Shown in pieces: positions 10,007 to 24,400 of a stretch of DNA of 64,000 bases; position 1 is the first letter of the stretch; each line of letters opens with the position of its first letter. The stretch covers positions 655,376 through 719,375 of the forward strand of contig NC_019859.2 in the NCBI RefSeq assembly GCF_002234675.1. Direction: 5' to 3'. Source of the stretch: Oryzias latipes (lineage: Eukaryota; Chordata; Actinopteri; Beloniformes; Adrianichthyidae). The notes below the pieces were generated by a model that worked only from the letters and a program-made list of their open reading frames with translations, was not told the origin of the DNA and made no database searches. A program made the translations under genes and the position numbers.

Positions 10007-12070
10007 TCAGACACACAGATGGTCGATCAGCATCTGAGCCTCCGAGGAGCAGCCGAAGAGAACGTTCCAGCTCTCAGAAGAACCGTGGGAGGGGGCCGCT
10101 CCCGCCGAGCCCCGCCTGGGCTCCAAACCCCGCCTGGGCTCCGAGCCCCGCCTGGGCTCCGCCCTCCAGCGCAGAGAGTTTGTAAAAATCATTTCCACGG
10201 TGATGCCGACGTCGCTTCTCCTCACGAAAAGGCACCTGATGTTGGAGCGCTCGCGGAGGCGGAGCCCGTGGAACTGAGGCTGGGGGGGCACCAGGCTGGA
10301 CCCCCTCGGCGGCGGATGGAAGACGCCGTCCTCCCGCAGGAGGGCCACGTGCGTGTCGGTCAGGAGGAACTGGAGGACAGCGTCCTTCACCCGGACGCTG
10401 GTGTACAGCAGAGGGCGGACGTCTGCCAGCGGCGGCTTGTCGGCGCCGCTCATGTTTCCGTGGACGATGTAGAGAAGGTCGGCCAGGACCCTCTTGAATC
10501 TGGAGGTCACACAGAGGTCACCAACGACCATGTCAGGAACCTGAGAGGTCCAGTCCAAGGAGAGCAGCATGAGGTCCTCTGAGAGTAACGGGTGAGGCGC
10601 CGCGCCCCCCGTGTGATGGGGAGCGCGGGCCTGCAGGACGGCGCCGCACAGCTCCTGGGTCAGACGTTTGCTGTGGGTGAAGACGGCCAGGACGGCGTCC
10701 GTGCTGCGGCCGCTCAGGCGTACGTGCTGTCCCGCCAGGCCCACCTGGACCTCCGTCACGTCCCAAAGGTGGAGGCGATGAAGAACGAACACAAAGCCGG
10801 CGCCGTCTGCTGAAAGCGCCGTCAGGTGGCGTTCCGAGAGCAGCAGGCACGCCGGCTGTGGGAGGGGCTGCGCAGCGTTGGCCACCTGCAGCCAAAACAC
10901 GTTCAGGAGCTTCCCGGCCTCCTGAGGAGGAGCTAGAGGGTCCAGCTCCTCCAGGAGGCGCTGCAGGGACAGAGTCCTGATCCGCTTCAGCGCTGGAGGC
11001 AGCAGGACCAGCTCCTGGGAAAACACCTGAGGCGCCGTGTTCCTGACGGACGCCACCGAGCCCTCGGGAGGCGGGCCACGGCGCCCTGACTGCTCCCCCG
11101 CGGCGTGGGGGGGCGGGCGCTCCCGGATCAGGTACTGGGCGAGGGCGGCTTGCACTCGGGCGGGGCCTGGGATTGCGCGGCGTGCGTTCTCCAGGCGTCT
11201 GCCAGCGTCTCTACACGCCACAGACAGCTTTTCAGAAAACGAGTCCACGCCGTCGCTGCTGCGCGGCGCCGCCTCGGCAGGGTCCACTTCCTGGACACGG
11301 AGGACCGTCTCCAGGTCCGTGGCGGGGGTCCGAGACGGTTCTGTGGACCGTCCGGATTCTGCTCCGCTCCACAGGAAGGAGGTTCGGTTCCGGACTCTGG
11401 TGAAGGATTCCCACAGGAAGCCACTGAAGGTCCACAGCCTCTCCGCCCGCGGGTCGGCGCCAACGGGACCACCGATGGTTCCTCCAGAGTCCGGTTCGGA
11501 CCCCAGCCCAGACACATCCCTGGAGGGTTCTGGCTCCCTGGTTGGCGTCCAAACGGAGCTCCTCCGGTTCAGCGTGTTCTTGGCTTCTTTGGTCTGAGGG
11601 TCGACCTCCGGCCCGGTGGGGGGACCCCCACCCCTCCAGAACTTTGGACCCGCCTCGTCTCGTATCTGCACCTTCATCTGGGTTCTTCGTGGTTGATTAG
11701 AGGGAGAAGAAGCCCGCTCCTCCTCACAGGAGGCAGACCTGCTCCTCCCTCCCCCATCACGGTTCTCCATGTCCCCCCCCTCGCCCCTCTGCTCCTTGGG
11801 GCTCCTGTTCCTGAGCAGGAGCTCAGCTGAGGGTTCTCCGCTCTCCGGTTCTACCAACACATTCTCCCGGACTTCAGGGGAGGAACTGGTCTCCAGCCCT
11901 GGGGGGGTCACGCAGGAGGCCCGGCGGGCTGTCTGTGAGCACAAAGGGGGAGTCTGAGACCACATCCACCAGGACCAGGAGGCCCGGTTCTCCACCAGGT
12001 GACGGTTAGTGATTCCAGAGGAAGGAAGTGAGATGCTGGCATGCAGATTACAGACTTTCAGATTAAAAGA
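10007..12070 (-). CDS. kif16b: Long single-exon coding block, probable alternative last exon of kif16b
   Basis: An open frame runs on the minus strand from about 12136 to a stop at 10007. A pyrimidine-rich acceptor (CCCCCTGCAG, exon from 12070) or two further in-frame acceptors, after 11955 and near 11940, could begin the exon, all in phase 0 like the upstream stalk exon 26573-26620. The N-terminal half is Ser/Pro/Arg-rich and likely disordered. The C-terminal 350 residues look folded: an alpha-helical stretch (RRLENARRAI), then beta-rich segments such as CLLLSERHLTALSA with a following helix, and VKDAVLQFLLTDTHVALLRE. The pattern resembles two PH-like modules, as in nischarin-type proteins; this is inference. 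It has its own poly(A) signal. It could instead be a separate nested gene. No known domain is claimed. Confidence 0.6.
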   Translation of the reverse strand, partial: SFNLKVCNLHASISLPSSGITNRHLVENRASWSWWMWSQTPPLCSQTARRASCVTPPGLETSSSPEVRENVLVEPESGEPSAELLLRNRSPKEQRGEGGDMENRDGGGRSRSASCEEERASSPSNQPRRTQMKVQIRDEAGPKFWRGGGPPTGPEVDPQTKEAKNTLNRRSSVWTPTREPEPSRDVSGLGSEPDSGGTIGGPVGADPRAERLWTFSGFLWESFTRVRNRTSFLWSGAESGRSTEPSRTPATDLETVLRVQEVDPAEAAPRSSDGVDSFSEKLSVACRDAGRRLENARRAIPGPARVQAALAQYLIRERPPPHAAGEQSGRRGPPPEGSVASVRNTAPQVFSQELVLLPPALKRIRTLSLQRLLEELDPLAPPQEAGKLLNVFWLQVANAAQPLPQPACLLLSERHLTALSADGAGFVFVLHRLHLWDVTEVQVGLAGQHVRLSGRSTDAVLAVFTHSKRLTQELCGAVLQARAPHHTGGAAPHPLLSEDLMLLSLDWTSQVPDMVVGDLCVTSRFKRVLADLLYIVHGNMSGADKPPLADVRPLLYTSVRVKDAVLQFLLTDTHVALLREDGVFHPPPRGSSLVPPQPQFHGLRLRERSNIRCLFVRRSDVGITVEMIFTNSLRWRAEPRRGSEPRRGLEPRRGSAGAAPSHGSSESWNVLFGCSSEAQMLIDHLCV

Positions 12071-12440
12071 CTGCAGGGGGAGCCAAATAAAGCAGCTTCT
12101 GGGTTCAGAGAAGAACCGAAAAGGGTCTTTCTGCAACCTGAAGGGCTTTAGGACCTAGCGGAGTCCAAGAACATAAACGAGCCGGACCCGGAGGCTCCAG
12201 TCTGACGGGACGCTGTGTCCAAAATCTAAAGATGCATCGGTCACAGATTCTGGATGAAACACAGAGTTTGGACTGTGAGGCTCATCAAGTATGAAAGACG
12301 GAGCAGATGACAGGAATGTCAAGGATTTATGTGAATGAAAAAAATAAGGATTCATCTCCCAAACCAGGAATTCTGCTCCTCTTCTGTATGAAGACGACTG
12401 TCTACACCCCTAAACAATCCACCAAGACCGAGACAAGGAA

Positions 12441-15400
12441 GCACACGGACCAGAACCACACGGACCAGGACCACACGGACCAGAACCACACGGACCAGAA
12501 ACACACGGACCAGGACCACACGGACCAGGACCACACGGACCAGGACCACACGGACCAGGACCACACGGACCAGAAACACACGGACCAGAAACACACGGAC
12601 CAGGACCACACGGACCAGGACCACACGGACCAGAAACACACGGACCAGGACCACACGGACCAGGACCACACGGACCAGGACCACACGGACCAGGACCACA
12701 CGGACCAGGACCACACGGACCAGACACACGGACCAGGACCACACGGACCAGTAACACACGGACCAGGACCACACGGACCAGGACCACACGGACCAGAAAC
12801 ACACGGACCAGGACCACACGGACCAGGACCACACGGACCAGGACCACACGGACCAGGACCACACGGACCAGGACCACACGGACCAGAAACACACGGACCA
12901 GAAACACACGGACCAGGACCACACGGACCAGGACCACACGGACCAGGACCACACGGACCAGGACCACACGGACCAGGACCACACGGACCAGGACCACACG
13001 GACCAGGACCACACGGACCAGAACCACACGGACCAGAAACACACGGACCAGGACCACACGGACCAGGACCACACGGACCAGGACCACACGGACCAGGACC
13101 ACACGGACCAGAAACCACACGGACCAGAAACACACGGACCAGGACCACACGGACCAGGACCACACGGACCAGAAACACACGGACCAGGACCACACGGACC
13201 AGGACCACACGGACCAGGACCACACGGACCAGGACCACACGGACCAGAAACACACACGGACCAGGACCACACGGACCAGGACCACACGGACCAGGACCAC
13301 ACGGACCAGGAAACCACACGGACCAGGACCACACGGACCAGGACCACACGGACCAGGACCACACGGACCAGGACCACACGGACCAGAAACACACGGACCA
13401 GGACCACACGGACCAGGACCACACGGACCAGGACCACACGGACCAGGACCACACGGACCAGGACCACACGGACCAGGACCACACGGACCAGAAAACACAC
13501 GGACCAGAAACACACGGACCAGGACCACACGGACCAGGACCACACGGACCAGGACCACACGGACCAGAAACACACGGACCAGGACCACACGGACCAGGAC
13601 CACACGGACCAGGACCACACGGACCAGGACCACACGGACCAGGAACCACACGGACCAGGACCACACGGACCAGGACCACACGGACCAGGACCACACGGAC
13701 CAGGACCACACGGACCAGGACCACACGGACCAGGAAACACACACGGACCAGCCACGGACCAGGACCACACGGACCAGGACCACACGGACCAGGACCACAC
13801 GGACCAGGACCACACGGACCAGGACCACACGGACCAGGACCACACGGACCAGAAACCACACGGACCAGAAACACACGGACCAGGACCACACGGACCAGGA
13901 CCACACGGACCAGGACCACACGGACCAGAAACACACGGACCAGGACCACACGGACCAGGACCACACGGACCAGGACCACACGGACCAGTAACACACGGAC
14001 CAGGACCACACGGACCAGGACCACACGGACCAGAAACACACGGACCAGGACCACACGGACCAGGACCACACGGACCAGGACCACACGGACCACACACGGA
14101 CCAGGACCACACGGACCAGGACCACACGGACCAGAAACACACGGACCAGGACCACACGGACCAGGACCACACGGACCAGGACCACACGGACCAGGACCAC
14201 ACGGACCAGGACCACACGGACCAGGACCACACCACACGGACCAGGACCACACGGACCAGGACCACACGGACCAGGACCACACGGACCAGAAACCACACGG
14301 ACCAGGACCACACGGACCAGGACCACACGGACCAGGACCACACGGACCAGGACCACACGGACCAGAAACACACGGACCAGGACCACACGGACCAGGACCA
14401 CACGGACCAGGACCACACGGGACCAGGACCACACGGACCAGGACCACACGGACCAGAACACACGGACCAGGACCACACGGACCAGGACCACACGGACCAG
14501 GACCACACGGACCAGTAACACACGGACCAGGACCACACGGACCAGGACCACACGGACCAGGACCACACGGACCAGGACCACACGGACCAGGACCACACGG
14601 ACCAGAAACACACGGACCAGGACCACACGGACCAGGACCACACGGACCAGGACCACACGGACCAGGACCCACACGGACCAGGACCACACGGACCAGGACC
14701 TCACGGACCAGGACCACACGGACCAGAAACACACGGACCAGAAACACACGGACCAGGACCACACGGACCAGGACCACACGGACCAGGACCACACGGACCA
14801 GAAACACACGGACCAGGACCACACGGACCAGGACCACACGGACCAGGACCACACGGACCAGTAACACACGGACCAGGACCACACGGACCAGGACCACACG
14901 GACCAGAAACACACGGACCAGGACCACACGGACCAGGACCACACGGACCAGGACCACACGGACCAGGACCACACGGACCAGGACCACACGGACCAGGACC
15001 ACACGGACCAGAAACACACGGACCAGAAACACACGGACCAGAAACACACGGACCAGGACCACACGGACCAGGACCACACGGACCAGGACCACACGGACCA
15101 GGACCACACGGACCAGGACCACACGGACCAGGACCACACGGACCAGGACCACACGGACCAGGACCACACGGACCAGGACCACACGGACCAGGACCACACG
15201 GACCAGGACCACACGGACCAGGACCACACGGACCAGAAACACACGGACCAGGACCACACGGACCAGAACCACACGGACCAGGACCACACGGACCAGGACC
15301 ACACGGACCAGAAACACACGGACCAGGACCACACGGACCAGGACCACACGGACCAGGACCACACGGACCAGAAACACACGGACCAGAAACCACACGGACC

Positions 15401-18400
15401 AGGACCACACGGACCAGGACCACACGGACCAGGACCACACGGACCAGGACCACACGGACCAGAACCACACGGACCAGGACCACACGGACCAGAATCAGAC
15501 GGACCAGGACCACACGGACCAGAACCACACGGACCAGAACCACACGGACCAGAACCACACGGACCAGGACCACACGGACCAGAATCAGACGGACCAGGAC
15601 CACACGGACCAGAACCACACGGACCAGGACCACACGGACCAGAAAACACACGGACCAGGACCACACGGACCAGGACCACACGGACCAGGACCACACGGAC
15701 CAGGACCACACGGACCAGGACCACACGGACCAGGACCACACGGACCAGAAACACACGACCAGGACCAGGACCACACGGACCAGGACCACACGGACCAGGA
15801 CCACACGGACCAGGACCACACGGACCAGAAACACACGGACCAGAACCACACGGACCAGAACCACACGGACCAGGACCACACGGACCAGAATCAGACGGAC
15901 CAGGACCACACGGACCAGAACCACACGGACCAGGACCACACGGACCAGGACCACACGGACCAGGACCACACGGACCAGGACCACACGGACCAGACCACAC
16001 GGACCAGAAACACACGAACCAGGACCACACGGACCAGGACCACACGGACCAGGACCACACGGACCAGGACCACACGGACCAGGACCACACGGACCAGAAA
16101 CACACGGACCAGGACCACACGGACCAGGACCACACGGACCAGGACCACACGGACCAGAAACACACGGACCAGGACCACACGGACCAGGACCACACGGACC
16201 AGGACCACACGGACCAGGACCACACGGACCAGAAACACACGGACCAGGACCACACGGACCAGAACCACACGGACCAGGACCACACGGACCAGGACCCACA
16301 CGGACCAGAAACACACGGACCAGGACCACACGGACCAGAAACACACGGACCAGGACCACACGGACCAGGACCACACGGACCAGGACCACACGGACCAGAA
16401 CGACACGGACCAGGACCACACGGACCAGGACCACACGGACCAGAACCACACGGACCAGGACCACACGGACCAGGACCACACGGACCAGGACCACACGGAC
16501 CAGAATCAGACGGACCAGGACCACACGGACCAGAACCACACGGACCAGAACCACACGGACCAGAACCACACGGACCAGGACCACACGGACCAGAATCAGA
16601 CGGACCAGGACCACACGGACCAGAACCACACGGACCAGGACCACACGGACCGGAAACACACGGACCAGGACCACACGGACCAGGACCACACGGACCAGGA
16701 CCACACGGACCAGAAACACACGGACCAGAAACACACGGACCAGGACCACACGGACCAGAACCACACGGACCAGGACCACACGGACCAGGACCACACGGAC
16801 CAGAAACACACGGACCAGGACCACACGGACCAGGACCACACGGACCAGAAACACACGGACCAGGACCACACGGACCAGGACCACACGGACCAGGACCACA
16901 CGGACCAGAATCAGACGGACCAGGACCACACGGACCAGAACCACACGGACCAGAACCACACGGACCAGAACCACACGGACCAGGACCACACGGACCAGAA
17001 TCAGACGGACCAGGACCACACGGACCAGGACCACACGGACCAGGACCACACGGACCAGAAAACACACGGACCAGGACCACACGGACCAGGACCACACGGA
17101 CCAGGACCACACGGACCAGAAACACACGGACCAGAAACACACGGACCAGGACCACACGGACCAGGACAACACGGACCAGGACCACACGGACCCAGGAAAC
17201 ACACGGACCAGGACCACACGGACCAGGACCACACGGACCAGGACCACACGGACCAGGACCACACGGACCAGAAAACACACGGACCAGGACCACACGGACC
17301 AGGACCACACGGACCAGAAACACACGGACCAGGACCACACGGACCAGGACCACACGGACCAGGACCACACGGACCAGGACCACACGGACCAGAACCACAC
17401 GGACCAGAATCAGACGGACCAGGACCACACGGACCAGAATCAGACGGACCAGGACCACACGGACCAGGACCACACGGACCAGAACCACACGGACCAGAAC
17501 CACACGGACCAGAATCAGACGGACCAGGACAACACGGACCAGAACCACACGGACCAGAACCACACGGACCAGAACCACACGGACCAGAATCAGACGGACC
17601 AGGACCACACGGACCAGAACCACACGGACCAGGACCACACGGACCAGGACCACACGGACCAGGACCACACGGACCAGGGACCACACGGACCAGGACCACA
17701 CGGACCAGAAACACACGGACCAGGACCACACGGACCAGGACCACACGGACCAGGACCACACGGACCAGGACCACACGGACCAGAACACACACGGACCAGG
17801 ACCACACGGACCAGGACCACACGGACCAGGACCACACGGACCAGGACCACACGGACCAGAAACACACGGACCAGGACCACACGGACCAGAACCACACGGA
17901 CCAGGACCACACGGACCAGGACCACACGGACCAGGACCACACGGACCAGGACCACACGGACCAGGACCACACGGACCAGAAACACACGGACCAGGACCAC
18001 ACGGACCAGGACCACACGGACCAGGACCACACGGACCAAAACCACACGGACCAGGACCACACGGACCAGGACCACACGGACCAGAACCACACGGACCAGG
18101 ACCACACGGACCAGGACCACACGGACCAGAATCAGACGGACCAGGACCACACGGACCAGAACCACACGGACCAGAACCACACGGACCAGAACCACACGGA
18201 CCAGGACCACACGGACCAGAATCAGACGGACCAGGACCACACGGACCAGAACCACACGGACCAGGACCACACGGACCAGGACCACACGGACCAGGACCAC
18301 ACGGACCAGGACCACACGGACCAGGACCACACGGACCAGAACCACACGGACCAGGACCACACGGACCAGGACCACACGGACCAGGACCACACGGACCAGG

Positions 18401-21400
18401 ACCACACGGACCAGGACCACACGGACCAGGACCACACGGACCAGAAACACACGGACCAGGACCACACGGACCAGAACCACACGGACCAGGACCACACGGA
18501 CCAGAATCAGACGGACCAGGACCACACGGACCAGAACCACACGGACCAGGACCACACGGACCAGAAACACACGGACCAGGACCACACGGACCAGGACCAC
18601 ACGGACCAGGACCACACGGACCAGAAACACACGGACCAGGACCACACGGACCAGGACCACACGGACCAGGACCACACGGACCAGGACCACACGGACCAGG
18701 ACCACACGGACCAGGACCACACGGACCAGGACCACACGGACCAGGACCACACGGACCAGGACCACACGGACCAGGACCACACGGACCAGAAACACACGGA
18801 CCAGGACCACACGGACCAGGACCACACGGACCAGGACCACACGGACCAGGACCACACGGACCAGGACCACACGGACCAGGACCACACGGACCAGGACCAC
18901 ACGGACCAGGACCACACGGACCAGAAACACACGGACCAGGACCACACGGACCAGGACCACACGGACCAGAAACACACGGACCAGGACCACACGGACCAGG
19001 ACCACACGGACCAGGACCACACGGACCAGAACCACACGGACCAGGACCACACGGACCAGGACCACACGGACCAGAACCACACGGACCAGGACCACACGGA
19101 CCAGGACCACACGGACCAGGACCACACGGACCAGAATCAGACGGACCAGGACCACACGGACCAGAACCACACGGACCAGAACCACACGGACCAGAACCAC
19201 ACGGACCAGAACCACACGGGACCAGGACCACACGGACCAGAATCAGACGGACCAGGACCACACGGACCAGAACCACACGGACCAGGACCACACGGACCAG
19301 AACCACACGGACCAGGACCACACGGACCAGGACCACACGGACCAGGACCACACGGACCAGGACCACACGGACCAGAAACACACGGACCAGGACCACACGG
19401 ACCAGAACCACACGGACCAGGACCACACGGACCAGGACCACACGGACCAGAAACACACGGACCAGGACCACACGGACCAGGACCACACGGACCAGAAACA
19501 CACGGACCAGGACCACACGGACCAGGACCACACGGACCAGGACCACACGGACCAGAACCACACGGACCAGGACCACACGGACCAGGACCACACGGACCAG
19601 AACCACACGGACCAGGACCACACGGACCAGGACCACACGGACCAGGACCACACGGACCAGAATCAGACGGACCAGGACCACACGGACCAGGACCACACGG
19701 ACCAGAACCACACGGACCAGAACCACACGGACCAGAACCACACGGACCAGGACCACACGGACCAGAATCAGACGGACCAGGACCACACGGACCAGAACCA
19801 CACGGACCAGGACCACACGGACCAGAAACACACGGACCAGGACCACACGGACCAGGACCACACGGACCAGGACCACACGGACCAGAAACACACGGACCAG
19901 AAACACACGGACCAGGACCACACGGACCAGGACCACACGGACCAGAAACACACGGACCAGGACCACACGGACCAGGACCACACGGACCAGGACCACACGG
20001 ACCAGAAACACACGGACCAGGACCACACGGACCAGGACCACACGGACCAGAAACACACGGACCAGGACCACACGGACCAGGACCACACGGACCAGAATCA
20101 GACGGACCAGGACCACACGGACCAGAACCACACGGACCAGGACCACACGGACCAGAAACACACGGACCAGGACCACACGGACCAGGACCACACGGACCAG
20201 GACCACACGGACCAGAAACACACGGACCAGAAACACACGGACCAGGACCACACGGACCAGGACCACACGGACCAGAAACACACGGACCAGGACCACACGG
20301 ACCAGGACCACACGGACCAGGACCACACGGACCAGAAACACACGGACCAGGACCACACGGACCAGGACCACACGGACCAGAAACACACGGACCAGGACCA
20401 CACGGACCAGGACCACACGGACCAGGACCACACGGACCAGAACCACACGGACCAGGACCACACGGACCAGAACCACACGGACCAGGACCACACGGACCAG
20501 GACCACACGGACCAGGACCACACGGACCAGGACCACACGGACCAGAAACACACGGACCAGGACCACACGGACCAGAACCACACGGACCAGGACCACACGG
20601 ACCAGGACCACACGGACCAGAAACACACGGACCAGGACCACACGGACCAGGACCACACGGACCAGAAACACACGGACCAGGACCACACGGACCAGGACCA
20701 CACGGACCAGGACCACACGGACCAGAACCACACGGACCAGGACCACACGGACCAGGACCACACGGACCAGGACCACACGGACCAGGACCACACGGACCAG
20801 GACCACACGGACCAGGACCACACGGACCAGAATCAGACGGACCAGGACCACACGGACCAGGACCACACGGACCAGAACCACACGGACCAGAACCACACGG
20901 ACCAGAACCACACGGACCAGGACCACACGGACCAGAATCAGACGGACCAGGACCACACGGACCAGAACCACACGGACCAGGACCACACGGACCAGAAACA
21001 CACGGACCAGGACCACACGGACCAGGACCACACGGACCAGGACCACACGGACCAGAAACACACGGACCAGAAACACACGGACCAGGACCACACGGACCAG
21101 GACCACACGGACCAGAAACACACGGACCAGGACCACACGGACCAGGACCACACGGACCAGGACCACACGGACCAGAAACACACGGACCAGGACCACACGG
21201 ACCAGGACCACACGGACCAGAAACACACGGACCAGGACCACACGGACCAGGACCACACGGACCAGAATCAGACGGACCAGGACCACACGGACCAGAACCA
21301 CACGGACCAGGACCACACGGACCAGAAACACACGGACCAGGACCACACGGACCAGGACCACACGGACCAGGACCACACGGACCAGAAACACACGGACCAG

Positions 21401-24400
21401 AAACACACGGACCAGGACCACACGGACCAGGACCACACGGACCAGAAACACACGGACCAGGACCACACGGACCAGGACCACACGGACCAGGACCACACGG
21501 ACCAGAAACACACGGACCAGGACCACACGGACCAGGACCACACGGACCAGAAACACACGGACCAGGACCACACGGACCAGGACCACACGGACCAGGACCA
21601 CACGGACCAGAAACACACGGACCAGGACCACACGGACCAGAACCACACGGACCAGAATCAGACGGACCAGGACCACACGGACCAGAATCAGACGGACCAG
21701 GACCACACGGACCAGAACCACACGGACCAGAACCACACGGACCAGAACCACACGGACCAGAATCAGACGGACCAGGACAACACGGACCAGAACCACACGG
21801 ACCAGAATCAGACGGACCAGAACCACACGGACCAGAATCAGACGGACCAGGACCACACGGACCAGAACCACACGGACCAGAACCACACGGACCAGGACCA
21901 CACGGACCAGGACCACACGGACCAGAACCACACGGACCAGGACCACACGGACCAGAACCACACGGACCAGGACCACACGGACCAGGACCACACGGACCAG
22001 GACCACACGGACCAGGACCACACGGACCAGAAACACACGGACCAGGACCACACGGACCAGGACCACACGGACCAGGACCACACGGACCAGAAACACACGG
22101 ACCAGGACCACACGGACCAGGACCACACGGACCAGGACCACACGGACCAGGACCACACGGACCAGGACCACACGGACCAGGACCACACGGACCAGGACCA
22201 CACGGACCAGGACCACACGGAATAGAACCACACGGACCAGGACCACACGGACCAGGACCACACGGACCAGAACCACACGGACCAGGACCACACGGACCAG
22301 GACCACACGGACCAGAACCACACGGACCAGAATCAGACGGACCAGAACCACACGGACCAGAACCACACGGACCAGAATCAGACGGACCAGGACCACACGG
22401 ACCAGGACCACACGGACCAGGACCACACGGACCAGGACCACACGGACCAGAATCAGACGGACCAGGACCACACGGACCAGAACCACACGGACCAGAACCA
22501 CACGGACCAGGACCACACGGACCAGGACCACACGGACCAGAACCACACGGACCAGAACCACACGGACCAGAATCAGACGGACCAGGACCACACGGACCAG
22601 AACCACACGGACCAGAACCACACGGACCAGGACCACACTGACCAGAACCACACGGACCAGAATCAGACGGACCAGGACCACACGGACCAGAATCAGACGG
22701 ACCAGGACCACACTGACCAGGACCACACGGACCAGAACCACACGGACCAGAACCACACGGACCAGAACCAGACGGACCAGGACCACACGGACCAGAATCA
22801 GACGGACCAGGACCACACGGACCAGAACCACACGGACCAGAACCACACGGACCAGAACCACACGGACCAGGACCACACGGACCAGGACCACACGGACCAG
22901 GACCACACGGACCAGGACCACACGGACCAGGACCACACGGACCAGGACCACACGGACCAGAAACACACGGACCAGGACCACACGGACCAGGACCACACGG
23001 ACCAGGACCACACGGACCAGGACCACACGGACCAGGACCACACGGACCAGGACCACACGGACCAGAAACACACGGACCAGGACCACACGGACCAGGACCA
23101 CACGGACCAGGACCACACGGACCAGGACCACACGGACCAGGACCACACGGACCAGGACCACACGGACCAGGACCACACGGACCAGGACCACACGGACCAG
23201 GACCACACGGACCAGGACCACACGGACCAGGACCACACGGACCAGGACCACACGGACCAGAATCAGACGGACCAGGACCACACGGACCAGAACCACACGG
23301 ACCAGGACCACACGGACCAGAACCACACGGACCAGGACCACACGGACCAGAATCAGACGGACCAGGACCACACGGACCAGAACCACACGGACCAGGACCA
23401 CACGGACCAGAAACACACGGACCAGGACCACACGGACCAGGACCACACGGACCAGGACCACACGGACCAGGACCACACGGACCAGGACCACACGGACCAG
23501 GACCACACGGACCAGGACCACACGGACCAGAAACACACGGACCAGGACCACACGGACCAGGACCACACGGACCAGGACCACACGGACCAGAAACACACGG
23601 ACCAGGACCACACGGACCAGGACCACACGGACCAGAAACACACGGACCAGAAACACACGGACCAGGACCACACGGACCAGGACCACACGGACCAGGACCA
23701 CACGGACCAGAACCACACGGACCAGGACCACACGGACCAGGACCACACGGACCAGGACCACACGGACCAGAAACACACGGACCAGGACCACACGGACCAG
23801 GACCACACGGACCAGGACCACACGGACCAGAAACACACGGACCAGAAACACACGGACCAGGACCACACGGACCAGGACCACACGGACCAGGACCACACGG
23901 ACCAGGACCACACGGACCAGAAACACACGGACCAGGACCACACGGACCAGGACCACACGGACCAGGACCACACGGACCAGGACCACACGGACCAGGACCA
24001 CACGGACCAGGACCACACGGACCAGGACCACACGGACCAGGACCACACGGACCAGGACCACACGGACCAGGACCACACGGACCAGAATCAGACGGACCAG
24101 GAACACACGGACCAGAACCACACGGACCAGAACCACACGGACCAGAACCACACGGACCAGAATCAGACGGACCAGGACCACACGGACCAGAACCACACGG
24201 ACCAGGACCACACGGACCAGGACCACACGGACCAGAAACACACGGACCAGGACCACACGGACCAGGACCACACGGACCAGAACCACACGGACCAGAACCA
24301 CACGGACCAGAACCACACGGACCAGGACCACACGGACCAGGACCACACGGACCAGGACCACACGGACCAGGACCACACGGACCAGAATCAGACGGACCAG

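Noticed and set aside
12307-22641. Plus-strand frame of 3444 codons with GPGPHGP/TDQDH repeats, resembling a collagen- or antifreeze-like protein
   Set aside because: The 15-bp unit is 5 codons with no stop, so any phase is open; equally long frames exist on the minus strand (4466 codons). Frame identity changes at each slip, and the array lies in a kif16b intron.
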